Source: an uncultured Eubacteriales bacterium (lineage in GTDB: Bacteria; Bacillota; Clostridia; Oscillospirales; Acutalibacteraceae). From it: a stretch of DNA of 10,853 bases. Under the pieces are notes generated by a model. That model was not told where the DNA came from. It saw only the letters and a program-made list of their open reading frames with translations, and searched no databases. Each line of letters begins with the position of its first letter. Within the stretch, counting starts at the first letter, position 1. Below are positions 1-5,857 of this stretch, piece by piece. The position numbers and the translations under genes are program-made. The stretch is from the NCBI GenBank assembly GCA_900321515.1, contig ONWI01000273.1, positions 1 to 10,853 of the forward strand, given 5' to 3'.

Positions 1-10
1 GCAACCTTTC

Positions 11-87
11 TGGCCCGCCCAGAGGGATTCGAACCCCCGATCTTCAGAATCGGAATCTGCTGCGTTATCCAACTGCGCCATGGGCGG
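11..87 (-). tRNA. tRNA-Arg (anticodon CCG), CCA encoded
   Basis: Read on the minus strand, the segment folds as a full cloverleaf. The seven-base acceptor arm CCGCCCA (81-87) pairs with TGGGCGG (15-21). The anticodon loop TTCCGAT has T33, anticodon CCG and a purine after it. The T arm has the standard TTCGAAT loop. Discriminator G is at 14 and the CCA end is encoded at 11-13. CCG reads the arginine codon CGG. It lies just downstream of the HU terminator and has its own promoter. Confidence 0.95.
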
Positions 88-108
88 ATATAAATCTAAC
101 TGAAAAAC

Positions 109-137
109 ATTATATCATGTGATAATCAAAAAATAAA
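109..137 (-). promoter_or_regulatory. Extended -10 promoter for tRNA-Arg
   Basis: The minus strand carries TGATATAAT (109-117), a perfect -10 with the upstream TGn extension. The -35 region 17 bases upstream (132-137, TTTATT) is weak, as is usual for extended -10 promoters. Transcription would begin near 102, about 15 bases before the mature tRNA 5' end. The region lies between the HU terminator and the tRNA, so it fits an independent tRNA transcript. Confidence 0.65.
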
Positions 138-159
138 GAATAATTTGTAAATTCTGTGC

Positions 160-198
160 AAAAAAAGTTCCCATAAAGAAGCGGTTCTTCATGGGAAC
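160..198 (-). terminator. Intrinsic terminator of the HU gene
   Basis: On the minus strand, GTTCCCATGAAGAA (185-198) pairs with TTCTTTATGGGAAC (167-180), giving 14 pairs with one G-U around a CCGC loop. Seven T follow directly (160-166). It begins about 39 bases after the HU stop codon. This is a textbook rho-independent terminator. Confidence 0.95.
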
Positions 199-236
199 AA
201 TGTGGTATGTTAAAATCAATTAAAGAAACAAACGTC

Positions 237-509
237 TTACTTAACGGCGTCTTTAAATGCCTTGCCGGGCTTGAAAGCGGGAACAGTAGTTTGAGGGATA
301 ACCTGTTCTTTTTTGGTCTGGGGATTGATGTTTGTTCTCTCTTTGTGAACTCTGGTCTCGAAAGTTCCGAAGCCGACGAGCTGAACTTTCTCGCCCTTTG
401 CAAGAGTAGCGACGATCGTATCGACGACAGCCGCAACAGCCTTCTCGGAATCTTTCTTTGTGAGTCCGGATTTTGCTGCTACAGACTCAACCAATTCTGC
501 CTTGTTCAT
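237..509 (-). CDS. hup: HU family DNA-binding protein
   Basis: A 90-residue histone-like protein that binds DNA as a dimer without strong sequence preference, bends it and compacts the nucleoid. The length is that of classic bacterial HU. The family core is visible: MNKAELV at the start, GFGTF at residues 46-50, and the C-terminal motif VPAFKPGKAFKDAVK. Pro63 sits in the NINPQT turn at the tip of the DNA-clasping arm, where HU proteins insert a proline into the minor groove. The reading frame stays open upstream to 608, but the ATG at 509 is chosen because GGAGG lies 11 bases before it and HU proteins begin at MNK. It is monocistronic, between a strong promoter (624-652) and its own terminator. 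The transcript would have a leader of about 108 bases with two hairpins, which is long for such a small gene. Confidence 0.96.
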   Translation of the reverse strand: MNKAELVESVAAKSGLTKKDSEKAVAAVVDTIVATLAKGEKVQLVGFGTFETRVHKERTNINPQTKKEQVIPQTTVPAFKPGKAFKDAVK

Positions 510-544
510 TGTGAATGTACCTCCAATACATTTTGAAATTTGTG

Positions 545-566
545 CGTCTGGTGAATGAACCGGACG
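545..566 (-). promoter_or_regulatory. Second hairpin in the HU leader
   Basis: On the minus strand, CGTCCGGT (559-566) faces ACCAGACG (545-552) around a six-base loop, giving eight positions with one C-A mismatch. It lies between the first leader hairpin and the HU ribosome binding site. It does not cover the Shine-Dalgarno. A regulatory role is inferred only from position. Confidence 0.35.
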
Positions 567-571
567 AAATA

Positions 572-597
572 CGGCTTGGTCCTTGAATACCAAACCG
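572..597 (-). promoter_or_regulatory. First hairpin in the HU leader
   Basis: On the minus strand, CGGTTTGGT (589-597) pairs with ACCAAGCCG (572-580) over nine positions with one G-U, around the loop ATTCAAGG. It begins about 20 bases into the predicted HU transcript. No T-run follows, so it does not look like a terminator. It could stabilise the mRNA or be a binding site. Confidence 0.4.
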
Positions 598-623
598 ACC
601 GTTGGCATTTCTGCCTATATATT

Positions 624-652
624 ATTATAGCACGATCTCGTAACCGCGGCAA
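624..652 (-). promoter_or_regulatory. Sigma-A promoter of the HU gene
   Basis: The minus strand reads TTGCCG (647-652), a 17-base spacer, then TATAAT (624-629). The -10 is perfect and the -35 matches the consensus at four of six positions. Transcription would start near 617, giving a 5' leader of about 108 bases before the HU start codon. Confidence 0.85.
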
Positions 653-699
653 CGGAACTATGTCCCCCGACCGGCTGCATTAAGGCACATACGTCCGAC

Positions 700-740
700 A
701 AAAAAACAACACATTGACGGGCTCAAAGCCCCCACGTCAA
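700..740 (-). terminator. Possible intrinsic terminator downstream of the flippase
   Basis: On the minus strand, TTGAC (736-740) and GGGCT (727-731) pair with AGCCC (719-723) and GTCAA (714-718), with a four-base bulge and a TTG loop. Seven T follow at 700-706, but seven other bases separate them from the stem, and the bulge weakens it. It could end either flippase mRNA or a separate small transcript. Moderate support only. Confidence 0.4.
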
Positions 741-862
741 ATTAATGATTTAAGAGGGAAACGCGGAAAGCGGATTCCGAGGTCATATGTCAGATTATGT
801 CGGTAAGGCTGACGAAACAGCCAGCGCACCACGCGCATGTGGCGTAATGCAGTATATTATTC

Positions 863-898
863 CCGGGAAGCCGCAAAGAAAACCTTCCGGCCTCCCGG
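863..898 (-). repeat. GC-rich inverted repeat after the flippase stop
   Basis: On the minus strand, CCGGGAGGCCG (888-898) pairs with CGGCTTCCCGG (863-873) over 11 positions with one G-U, around a 14-base loop. No T-run follows (GAATAATATA), so it is not a standard terminator. It could protect the flippase mRNA end or be part of a small RNA. Confidence 0.5.
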
Positions 899-938
899 AT
901 ATGTCATTTGATCAGTGCGTAATAATACTTGCTTATAT

Positions 939-967
939 ATTCTATCAGATTAAATTGCGTTTTGCAA
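939..967 (-). promoter_or_regulatory. Possible promoter across the flippase stop codon
   Basis: The minus strand reads TTGCAA (962-967), a 17-base spacer and TAGAAT (939-944), matching the consensus at four and five of six positions. The stop codon (945-947) lies in the spacer. A transcript would start near 932. Such matches also arise by chance in AT-rich gene ends. Confidence 0.35.
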
Positions 968-2714
968 GTATATTTGCAATTTTTTCCCCTTTGGGAATCA
1001 TTAAAATATCTTCCTTAGTAATCCCCTTGACAAGGAGGATGACGACGACGTAGACGATGATCGCGGCGGCAATGGCGACGACAGTCATCAGACCGCCCAC
1101 GAGTCTTGAATCAGAACCTATTGCCCTGTCAAGCAGACCGTATGAAGCCCACGCCGCGAGAGCGCACATGACAGCCGCGAAAAGGGGCTTGATGAAGGTT
1201 GTCATGAGATCCGGCTTAATCTTGGCTCTGCGATAGAGAATAATAAGGCTTGCCACGACTATGAAGATGTAGCAGCTTATGGAACCGATGGGAGCGCCCT
1301 TGATATTGATTTCCGGAATACCGACCAGCGTGAAATTGAGCAGCAGCTTGATTGAAGCGCCGATAAGCATCAGATAGACCGGCACCTTCTGTTTGCCGAC
1401 CGCCTGCAGCATGCTGTTGATAGGGGTTACCAGAGAGCCGAAGAGCACCATGACGCCGAGGACTCTCAGCATGGGTACCGCTATCTCGGCGGCGGGCTTG
1501 CCGGGATAAAGCAGCTGGAGTATAGGACCTGCGAGGGCACACATACCGAGTCCGGATGGAAATCCGATGAGCACGGAAATTTTTACGACCGAATTGATGC
1601 TGGAATGAATCTGTGATTTTTTGTGAATAGCCCAGGCGGCGGCAAGCGTAGGCAGAGCCGAAACTCCCAGAGCCTGAGTGATATAGGGGACCAGATTGTA
1701 GAGGTTAATGCCGAAATTATAAGCGCCGTAAAGGAAATTGGGAATCTTGTCGTCGGTAACGCCGCTCATGTACTGGCTGTAAATGCTCCTGAGAATGGCG
1801 GGGTCAATACCGTCGAGGCGGTTCTGAATGGTAACAGCGTCGATGACCTGAGTGACGTTGAGCACCAGCACGCCGAGCGCGATGGGAATGCCGATGCTGA
1901 AGAAATTGCGGAGAATATATCCTGTGGAACGCGGCGCGGGTGAAGCGGAGATTTCCTCGTCGGTTATTTCGTCACCGGTTCTCTTGTGGCGGATAAGCAT
2001 ATAAATCAGACCCGCCAGCGACCCGAGCGCAATTCCGGCAAGGGAACCGGCAGCGGCAAAGGGATAGCTTGCTACACGCGCCTCCTCAAGCGAACCGACG
2101 GTGGTGCCGTAGGCGGTGAGTTCCGTGCGGAAGGTGAATTCACCGTACTTCATAATGCCGATGGCAAGTCCGAGACCGATAAAAAGCTTGCCAAGTGCCT
2201 CTATGACCTGGGATACGGCGGTGGGAGTCATGTTTCTCAGACCCTCGTAGTATCCGCGGTACGAAGCCATCATGCAGCAAAAGAAGACCGAAGGGCTCAT
2301 TGCGAGCACGCTGTAGATGGAATCCTTATCCACAAAGTTGATATAGATAAAACCGCCGGCTGCCATGGCGATAAAGCCGAGAATACCCGTGAACAGAAAG
2401 ACGCGCTGCGCCACTCTGTGAACCTTGCGGGCGTCCTTGTACCTGCCCATTGCTGTGTTTTCCGCGACCTGACGGGCAAGCGCAGACGGAAAGCCCGCGG
2501 CGGAAAGTGTGTAGACTGGCAGATAAAGTGCGTATGCGGCTGAGAAATAACCCATGCCGGCTTCACCGATTACGTTTCCGAGAGGGATTTTGAAGATAGC
2601 GCCGATCACCTTGACCAGAATCGTACCGAAGGTGAGTATGGCCGCGCCCTGTACAAGTGATTGACCTCGTGAACCGCCGCGTATTTTCTTGTGGCTTGAT
2701 TTGGTTTCTGCCAA
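945..2714 (-). CDS. SpoVB/YtgP-type lipid flippase (MurJ-like, MOP superfamily)
   Basis: A multi-pass membrane protein of the polysaccharide biosynthesis/MATE-like group that contains Bacillus SpoVB and the YtgP-type MurJ. Members move lipid-linked cell-wall precursors such as lipid II across the membrane. From the TTG start it has 589 residues. A basic N-terminal tail is followed by the first membrane segment with AILTFGTILVKVIGAIFKIPLG (about 25-46). The family stretch YRGYYEGLRNMTPTAVSQVIEALGK is at about 152-176, and hydrophobic segments continue to the C-terminus, consistent with some 14 helices. The TTG at 2714 is preferred because GGAG lies eight bases before it. The ATG at 2732, six codons upstream, has no ribosome binding site. 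Whether it serves vegetative wall synthesis or the spore cortex cannot be told from sequence. It is separated from the zinc-ribbon gene upstream by a probable terminator, but I found no convincing promoter of its own. Confidence 0.88.
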   Translation of the reverse strand: MAETKSSHKKIRGGSRGQSLVQGAAILTFGTILVKVIGAIFKIPLGNVIGEAGMGYFSAAYALYLPVYTLSAAGFPSALARQVAENTAMGRYKDARKVHRVAQRVFLFTGILGFIAMAAGGFIYINFVDKDSIYSVLAMSPSVFFCCMMASYRGYYEGLRNMTPTAVSQVIEALGKLFIGLGLAIGIMKYGEFTFRTELTAYGTTVGSLEEARVASYPFAAAGSLAGIALGSLAGLIYMLIRHKRTGDEITDEEISASPAPRSTGYILRNFFSIGIPIALGVLVLNVTQVIDAVTIQNRLDGIDPAILRSIYSQYMSGVTDDKIPNFLYGAYNFGINLYNLVPYITQALGVSALPTLAAAWAIHKKSQIHSSINSVVKISVLIGFPSGLGMCALAGPILQLLYPGKPAAEIAVPMLRVLGVMVLFGSLVTPINSMLQAVGKQKVPVYLMLIGASIKLLLNFTLVGIPEINIKGAPIGSISCYIFIVVASLIILYRRAKIKPDLMTTFIKPLFAAVMCALAAWASYGLLDRAIGSDSRLVGGLMTVVAIAAAIIVYVVVILLVKGITKEDILMIPKGEKIANILAKRNLI

Positions 2715-2821
2715 AATAACAACTCCATTCATAGTTAGTCTATTATTTTACGGGATAGCCTGGTTTCATTTATATTCAATACATTTAATCATATGAAGCA
2801 AATGCAAAGGCAATTCCCGTC

Positions 2822-2862
2822 GGAAATAAAGAAAACGCAGCAGCATCTACTGCTGTGTTTTC
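2822..2862 (-). terminator. Intrinsic terminator of the zinc-ribbon gene
   Basis: On the minus strand, GAAAACACAGCAG (2850-2862) faces CTGCTGCGTTTTC (2831-2843) around a six-base loop, with 12 of 13 positions paired and one A-C mismatch. The T-rich tail TTTATTTCC follows. It starts 28 bases after the zinc-ribbon stop codon and should partly insulate the flippase gene downstream. Confidence 0.75.
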
Positions 2863-2890
2863 CGTAATTGATTCAATTGTAATACAGAAC

Positions 2891-3352
2891 TCAGATGGAG
2901 TCGATGTCTTCGGAAGAAACCGTCCAGGTATCAGAAGGAGAATCCTCGGCGGAAGGGACCTCGGCGGAAGGAGCCTCGGCGTTCTTATGCTGATCGCCGA
3001 GCTTTGTGCCGCAGCGTGAACAGAAGGTAGCGTTCTCGTCGTTTTTGAATCCGCAGTTCGAACAGGACGACTTGCGGCTGAGAGCGTTGATTTTGCCGTT
3101 GATCTCGTCGAGCTTCTGATAAAGAACGTCAATGCCCTCGATATGCTCGTCAAAGCTGCTGCCCGACGAATTGCCCGACTTGTGAGAGTCATAGACCATT
3201 CTGCCGAGAGTCTCGAACTTCTTTGAAATTTCCTTCTGCACATCGGCAGCGCTGAACCTGAGTTTAGATATGTCCACCAGTCTGCCGGCTTCCTTGCCCA
3301 TGTTTTCGGCTGCTGTCTTGGCGTTGATAACAACGTCCTCTAATACGCCCAT
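2891..3352 (-). CDS. Small zinc-ribbon domain protein
   Basis: A 153-residue soluble protein of unknown function. Residues 1-60 are helical and charged (AKTAAENMGKEAGRLVDI, then DVQKEISKKFETLGRMVYDS), and 65-93 look like a short coiled coil. A four-cysteine zinc ribbon follows with Cys97, Cys100, Cys111 and Cys114, in the spacing C-x2-C-x10-C-x2-C. The tail is acidic, rich in Ser, Ala, Pro and Glu, and contains a repeated PSAE unit. Such zinc-ribbon proteins are common and uncharacterised in Clostridia; the ribbon could bind protein or nucleic acid. The ATG at 3352 has only a modest AAAGGA site about 12 bases upstream. The promoter is a perfect sigma-A consensus, so strong expression is expected. 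It is divergent from ilvB and ends at its own terminator. Confidence 0.85.
   Translation of the reverse strand: MGVLEDVVINAKTAAENMGKEAGRLVDISKLRFSAADVQKEISKKFETLGRMVYDSHKSGNSSGSSFDEHIEGIDVLYQKLDEINGKINALSRKSSCSNCGFKNDENATFCSRCGTKLGDQHKNAEAPSAEVPSAEDSPSDTWTVSSEDIDSI
2944..2981 (-). repeat. 15-bp tandem repeat in the zinc-ribbon gene
   Basis: The unit CCTCGGCGGAAGGRN (plus-strand reading) occurs at 2944-2958 and 2959-2973, with a partial third copy at 2974-2981. The period is five codons, so copy changes keep the reading frame. It encodes the repeated PSAE unit in the acidic C-terminal tail. Confidence 0.75.
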
Positions 3353-3399
3353 TTGTCACTCTGTCCTTTCCGTATCTGAATTAATTTGGAGTATTCCGC

Positions 3400-3419
3400 G
3401 GCAATGCGGCTGCATCGCC
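3400..3419 (-). promoter_or_regulatory. Hairpin in the zinc-ribbon leader
   Basis: On the minus strand, GGCGATGC (3412-3419) pairs with GCATTGCC (3400-3407) over eight positions with one G-U around the tetraloop AGCC. It lies near the predicted 5' end of the mRNA, well before the start codon, and has no T-run. A stabilising 5' stem is the simplest reading. Confidence 0.4.
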
Positions 3420-3432
3420 TGAAACTCTTATT

Positions 3433-3461
3433 ATTATAGTACCAATAAACGGTATTGTCAA
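3433..3461 (-). promoter_or_regulatory. Perfect consensus sigma-A promoter of the zinc-ribbon gene
   Basis: The minus strand reads TTGACA (3456-3461), a 17-base spacer and TATAAT (3433-3438), a full match to the consensus in both hexamers and spacing. Transcription would start near 3426, about 75 bases before the ATG. Two similar units, CCGTTATTG and CCGTTTATTGG, overlap the -35 and the spacer and could be an operator. Confidence 0.92.
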
Positions 3462-3633
3462 TAACGGCATAAAAAATTAATCAATCAAATTATAACAAAT
3501 ACATGAAGCCAAGCAGATGTGGCGGAATCCCGTACAGACGTTTCGCTCTTAGCCGGAGTAAAAGTGTAAAATGTCAGAAATTCAGGGCTCTGACGGATAA
3601 AGTTGAAAATATTATGAACAAAATCAAATACTA

Positions 3634-3662
3634 TTGCCAAATGCTGCGGCTTTGTGTATAAT
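3634..3662 (+). promoter_or_regulatory. Sigma-A promoter of ilvBN
   Basis: TTGCCA (3634-3639), a 17-base spacer and TATAAT (3657-3662) match the consensus at five and six of six positions. Transcription would start near 3669, within or just inside a perfect AT-rich dyad, about 53 bases before the ilvB start codon. Confidence 0.88.
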
Positions 3663-3666
3663 TATT

Positions 3667-3690
3667 TTAATTATCATTAGTAATAATTAA
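3667..3690 (+). promoter_or_regulatory. AT-rich dyad at the ilvB transcription start, possible operator
   Basis: TTAATTAT (3667-3674) and ATAATTAA (3683-3690) are perfect eight-base inverted repeats around CATTAGTA. The dyad begins four bases after the -10 box, so a bound dimeric repressor would block initiation. AT-rich palindromes also occur by chance, so an operator role is inference. Confidence 0.4.
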
Positions 3691-3721
3691 AGCGATTGCA
3701 TTTTAAGGAGCTGAGAAATAT

Positions 3722-5359
3722 ATGACAGGGGCACAGATTATACTCGAATGCTTGAAGCAGGAGGGAGTTTCTGTTATATTCGGATATCCGGGCGCTACCA
3801 TAGCGCCGTTTTACGACGCGCTGGCGCTTGACGGATCGATCAGGCATATTCTGGTGCGCCAGGAACAGAACGCCGGCCATGCTGCCAGCGGATATTCCAG
3901 AGCGTCCGGCAAGGTGGGCGTATGCTGCACGACGTCCGGACCTGGCGCGACGAATCTGATCACCGCGCTTGCTACTGCCTACATGGATTCGATACCGATG
4001 GTTGCGCTCACAGGACAGGTGCGTTCCGATCTGCTGGGGCGCGATGTGTTCCAGGAGGCAGATATCACCGGAGCGTGCGAGCCGTTCACCAAGCACAGCT
4101 ATCTTGCCACGGATACACAGGAGCTTCCCAGGATTATCAAGGAGGCTTTTCACATAGCCGCAACGGGACGTCCCGGACCGGTGCTTATTGATCTTCCGCA
4201 GGACACGCTCGAACGTGAGTTTCAGGGCGAATTCAGATATCCCGACGGAGTTGACATAATAGGATACAAGCCTCGCACCAAGGGACATCCGCTACAGATG
4301 AAGCGCGCCATTGACGCCATTGAGAGAGCCGAACGCCCCATAATCTGCGCGGGCGGCGGAGTGGTCTCCGCAAAGGCGCGGAGGGAGCTTATCAAATTTG
4401 CCGAAAAGCTGGATATTCCCGTTGTCTCCACTCTGATGGGCGTGGGGATGATGCCCACCGAGCATCCGCTGTATATGGGTATGCTGGGAACGCACGGCAT
4501 TTTCTCCGCCAATTACGCGATACACCACGCGGACCTTGTTATTCTCTGCGGCGCTCGCGTGGGCGACAGAGCAATGGCGAAGCCCGATCAGGTGGCCAAT
4601 AAAGCAGAGATAATTCACATAGATATAGATCCCGCCGAAATAGGGAAGAATATGAAGGCGGATATTCCGATTGTAGGCGACATACGCCTCGTTCTCAAGA
4701 ATATCACCGAAAAATGCGAAGAATTCAGCCACAAGGACTGGGTGGACGATCTTAAGCGGAAAAAATCCGAACATACGCCGTCTTTTGAAAGCATTCCCGG
4801 ACAGGTTGACCCGCGAAACTTCATGCGTTCCCTTTCGGAAGAGGTCAGCAGGCGCAGCAAGGCGATTCTGGTCGCCGACGTTGGCGAAAATCAGATCTGG
4901 TCCGCCAACAATTTCGCGTTCAAGGGCGGCAGATTCCTTACATCCGGAGGACTTGGCACGATGGGATATTCCCTCGGTGCTGCTCTGGGAGCCAAGATCG
5001 CCAAGCCCGAACGGCAGGTTTTCGCGGTCTGCGGCGACGGCGCCTTCCAGATGATGATGTGCGAGCTTGCCACACTTATGCAGCACGATATCCCCGTGAA
5101 GGTGGTCATAATGCAAAACAACCGCCTCGGCATGGTGCGGGAGCTTCAGGATAAACTCTACGACGGACGTTATTCCGGCGTAATGCTGGACGGTTCGCCT
5201 GATTTTGTCAGGCTGGCGCAGGCATACGGCATAGAATCCGAGCGGATAAGCGAGGACGGCGACGTGCCGGCCGCCATAGACAGAATGCTCAGCAGCAGCG
5301 TGCCGTATGTGCTGGTCTGCCGCGTCGCCGAGAACATTCCATCCCGTCAGGAAAACTGA
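3722..5359 (+). CDS. ilvB: Acetolactate synthase (AHAS), large catalytic subunit
   Basis: Thiamine-diphosphate enzyme that joins two pyruvates to 2-acetolactate (valine, leucine) or pyruvate with 2-ketobutyrate (isoleucine). The 545 residues match the usual length. The N-terminal domain has catalytic Glu48 in RQEQNAGHAA and the SGPGATN motif (72-78). The middle FAD-type domain has HIDIDPAEIGKN (299-310). The C-terminal domain has the cofactor and magnesium motif GDGAFQ (438-443) through QNN (465-467). Two positions that contact herbicides in plant AHAS differ: Arg101 replaces the proline of GQVPRR, and Leu475 in GMVRELQ replaces the tryptophan of GMVRQWQ. That tryptophan is known to favour 2-ketobutyrate in E. 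coli AHAS II. AAGGAG lies 11 bases before the ATG. ilvN follows after 18 bases as an operon; no ilvC is in the window. Confidence 0.95.
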   Translation: MTGAQIILECLKQEGVSVIFGYPGATIAPFYDALALDGSIRHILVRQEQNAGHAASGYSRASGKVGVCCTTSGPGATNLITALATAYMDSIPMVALTGQVRSDLLGRDVFQEADITGACEPFTKHSYLATDTQELPRIIKEAFHIAATGRPGPVLIDLPQDTLEREFQGEFRYPDGVDIIGYKPRTKGHPLQMKRAIDAIERAERPIICAGGGVVSAKARRELIKFAEKLDIPVVSTLMGVGMMPTEHPLYMGMLGTHGIFSANYAIHHADLVILCGARVGDRAMAKPDQVANKAEIIHIDIDPAEIGKNMKADIPIVGDIRLVLKNITEKCEEFSHKDWVDDLKRKKSEHTPSFESIPGQVDPRNFMRSLSEEVSRRSKAILVADVGENQIWSANNFAFKGGRFLTSGGLGTMGYSLGAALGAKIAKPERQVFAVCGDGAFQMMMCELATLMQHDIPVKVVIMQNNRLGMVRELQDKLYDGRYSGVMLDGSPDFVRLAQAYGIESERISEDGDVPAAIDRMLSSSVPYVLVCRVAENIPSRQEN

Positions 5360-5377
5360 GAAGGAGGCTGCCATATT

Positions 5378-5857
5378 ATGAGATATACCATTACTGTCCT
5401 TGTGCAGAATCACTACGGCGTACTGTCCAAGGTGGCTGGGCTTATCGCCCGCAGGGGATTCAATATCGAATCTCTGGCGGTGGGCGTCACCGAGAATCCT
5501 GACGTTTCGCGCATGACGATTGCGGTTGACTGTGACGAAAGCGGCATCGAGCAGGTGGAAAAGCAGCTTAACAAACTCATTCCGACCATCAAGGTAAAGG
5601 TGCTGGAGGAAGGTTCCTATATCTCTCGCGAACTGACAATGGTCAAGGTATCCTGCAATTCCAGGCAGCGCGAGGAGATAATGACCCTTGCGGAGCTAAT
5701 GCACGCCCGCATAATCGACGTTACATCCACGTCGCTCACGCTGGAACTGACAGATACCACAGCCCGCACGGAGAATTTCATATCGCTCATGAGGTCCTTC
5801 GGCATCAAGGAGCTTGTGAGGACGGGAATCAGCGCCATTGAGCTGGGAACTAAGTAA
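5378..5857 (+). CDS. ilvN: Acetolactate synthase, small regulatory subunit
   Basis: The 159-residue regulatory partner of IlvB; it raises catalytic activity and, in the family, carries feedback inhibition by valine. The N-terminal ACT domain (about 2-75) has the family sequence NHYGVLSKVAGLIARRGFNI with Asn11, Gly14 and Asn29. These match residues of the valine site in E. coli IlvH, so valine control is probably kept. The C-terminal small-subunit domain spans about 80-157 (RELTMVKV to RTGISAIELG). AGGAGG lies 10 bases before the ATG and 18 bases separate it from the ilvB stop codon, so the pair is translated from one mRNA. The stop codon lies inside the left arm of the palindrome at 5853-5954. 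Confidence 0.95.
   Translation: MRYTITVLVQNHYGVLSKVAGLIARRGFNIESLAVGVTENPDVSRMTIAVDCDESGIEQVEKQLNKLIPTIKVKVLEEGSYISRELTMVKVSCNSRQREEIMTLAELMHARIIDVTSTSLTLELTDTTARTENFISLMRSFGIKELVRTGISAIELGTK

Larger units (their letters stand above)
700..932 (-). ncRNA. Candidate small RNA or structured flippase 3' UTR
   Basis: A promoter-like pair (939-967) lies across the flippase stop codon and points away from it on the minus strand. The possible terminator at 700-740 is about 230 bases further on. In between are a GC-rich hairpin (863-898), GGCTG/CAGCC around TTTCGT, and CGGAA/TTCCG around TCCGCT. Arms GTATTATT and AATAATATAC could close a larger stem around the first hairpin. I could not match it to 6S, SRP, tmRNA or RNase P RNA. 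It may simply be the 3' untranslated region of the flippase mRNA. Confidence 0.25.
510..944. other. 435-bp stretch without a supported protein gene
   Basis: From the HU side it holds the HU leader and promoter (510-652), a short unexplained stretch (653-699), a T-run with a bulged hairpin (700-740), several small dyads (741-862) and a GC-rich 11-bp hairpin (863-898). The dyads include GGCTG/CAGCC around 808-823 and CGGAA/TTCCG around 763-778. No open frame here has both a fitting ribosome binding site and a recognisable protein. Confidence 0.6.
3353..3721. other. 369-bp divergent regulatory region
   Basis: The left half holds the leader and promoter of the zinc-ribbon gene (minus), the right end the promoter, dyad and ribosome binding site of ilvB (plus). 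The central part (3462-3633) shows only one minor dyad, GTCAGA/TCTGAC at 3573-3594. I looked for a T-box leader, common before branched-chain amino acid genes in Firmicutes, and saw neither its conserved GGGTGGNACCGCG element nor a terminator/antiterminator. I also saw no leader peptide rich in Leu, Ile or Val. Confidence 0.6.

Noticed and set aside
787..1053. Plus-strand open frame of 88 codons after the HU promoter region, with GAGG four bases before the ATG
   Set aside because: Its last third is antisense to the well-supported flippase gene, the spacing of the ribosome site is short, the product resembles no family I know, and the region is full of RNA-like dyads on the other strand.
1986..2543. 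Plus-strand open frame (185 codons) opposite the flippase gene
   Set aside because: A shadow of the flippase coding strand with no family resemblance and no ribosome binding site.
2715..2822. Sigma-E/K-like CATATGAT sequence upstream of the flippase, which would fit a sporulation role
   Set aside because: No matching -35 element at the right distance, and the sequence is AT-rich, so a chance match is likely. It does not prove a SpoVB role.
3503..3661. Plus-strand open frame of 52 codons upstream of ilvB
   Set aside because: There is no ribosome binding site, rare-type arginine codons are frequent unlike in the neighbours, and its 3' end runs through the -35 and -10 boxes of the ilvB promoter. 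It is not a branched-chain leader peptide either.
4292..5413. Long minus-strand open frame (373 codons) opposite ilvB
   Set aside because: It is the mirror of a strongly conserved coding gene. Such antisense frames are common in codon-biased genes, and the product shows no recognisable domain.
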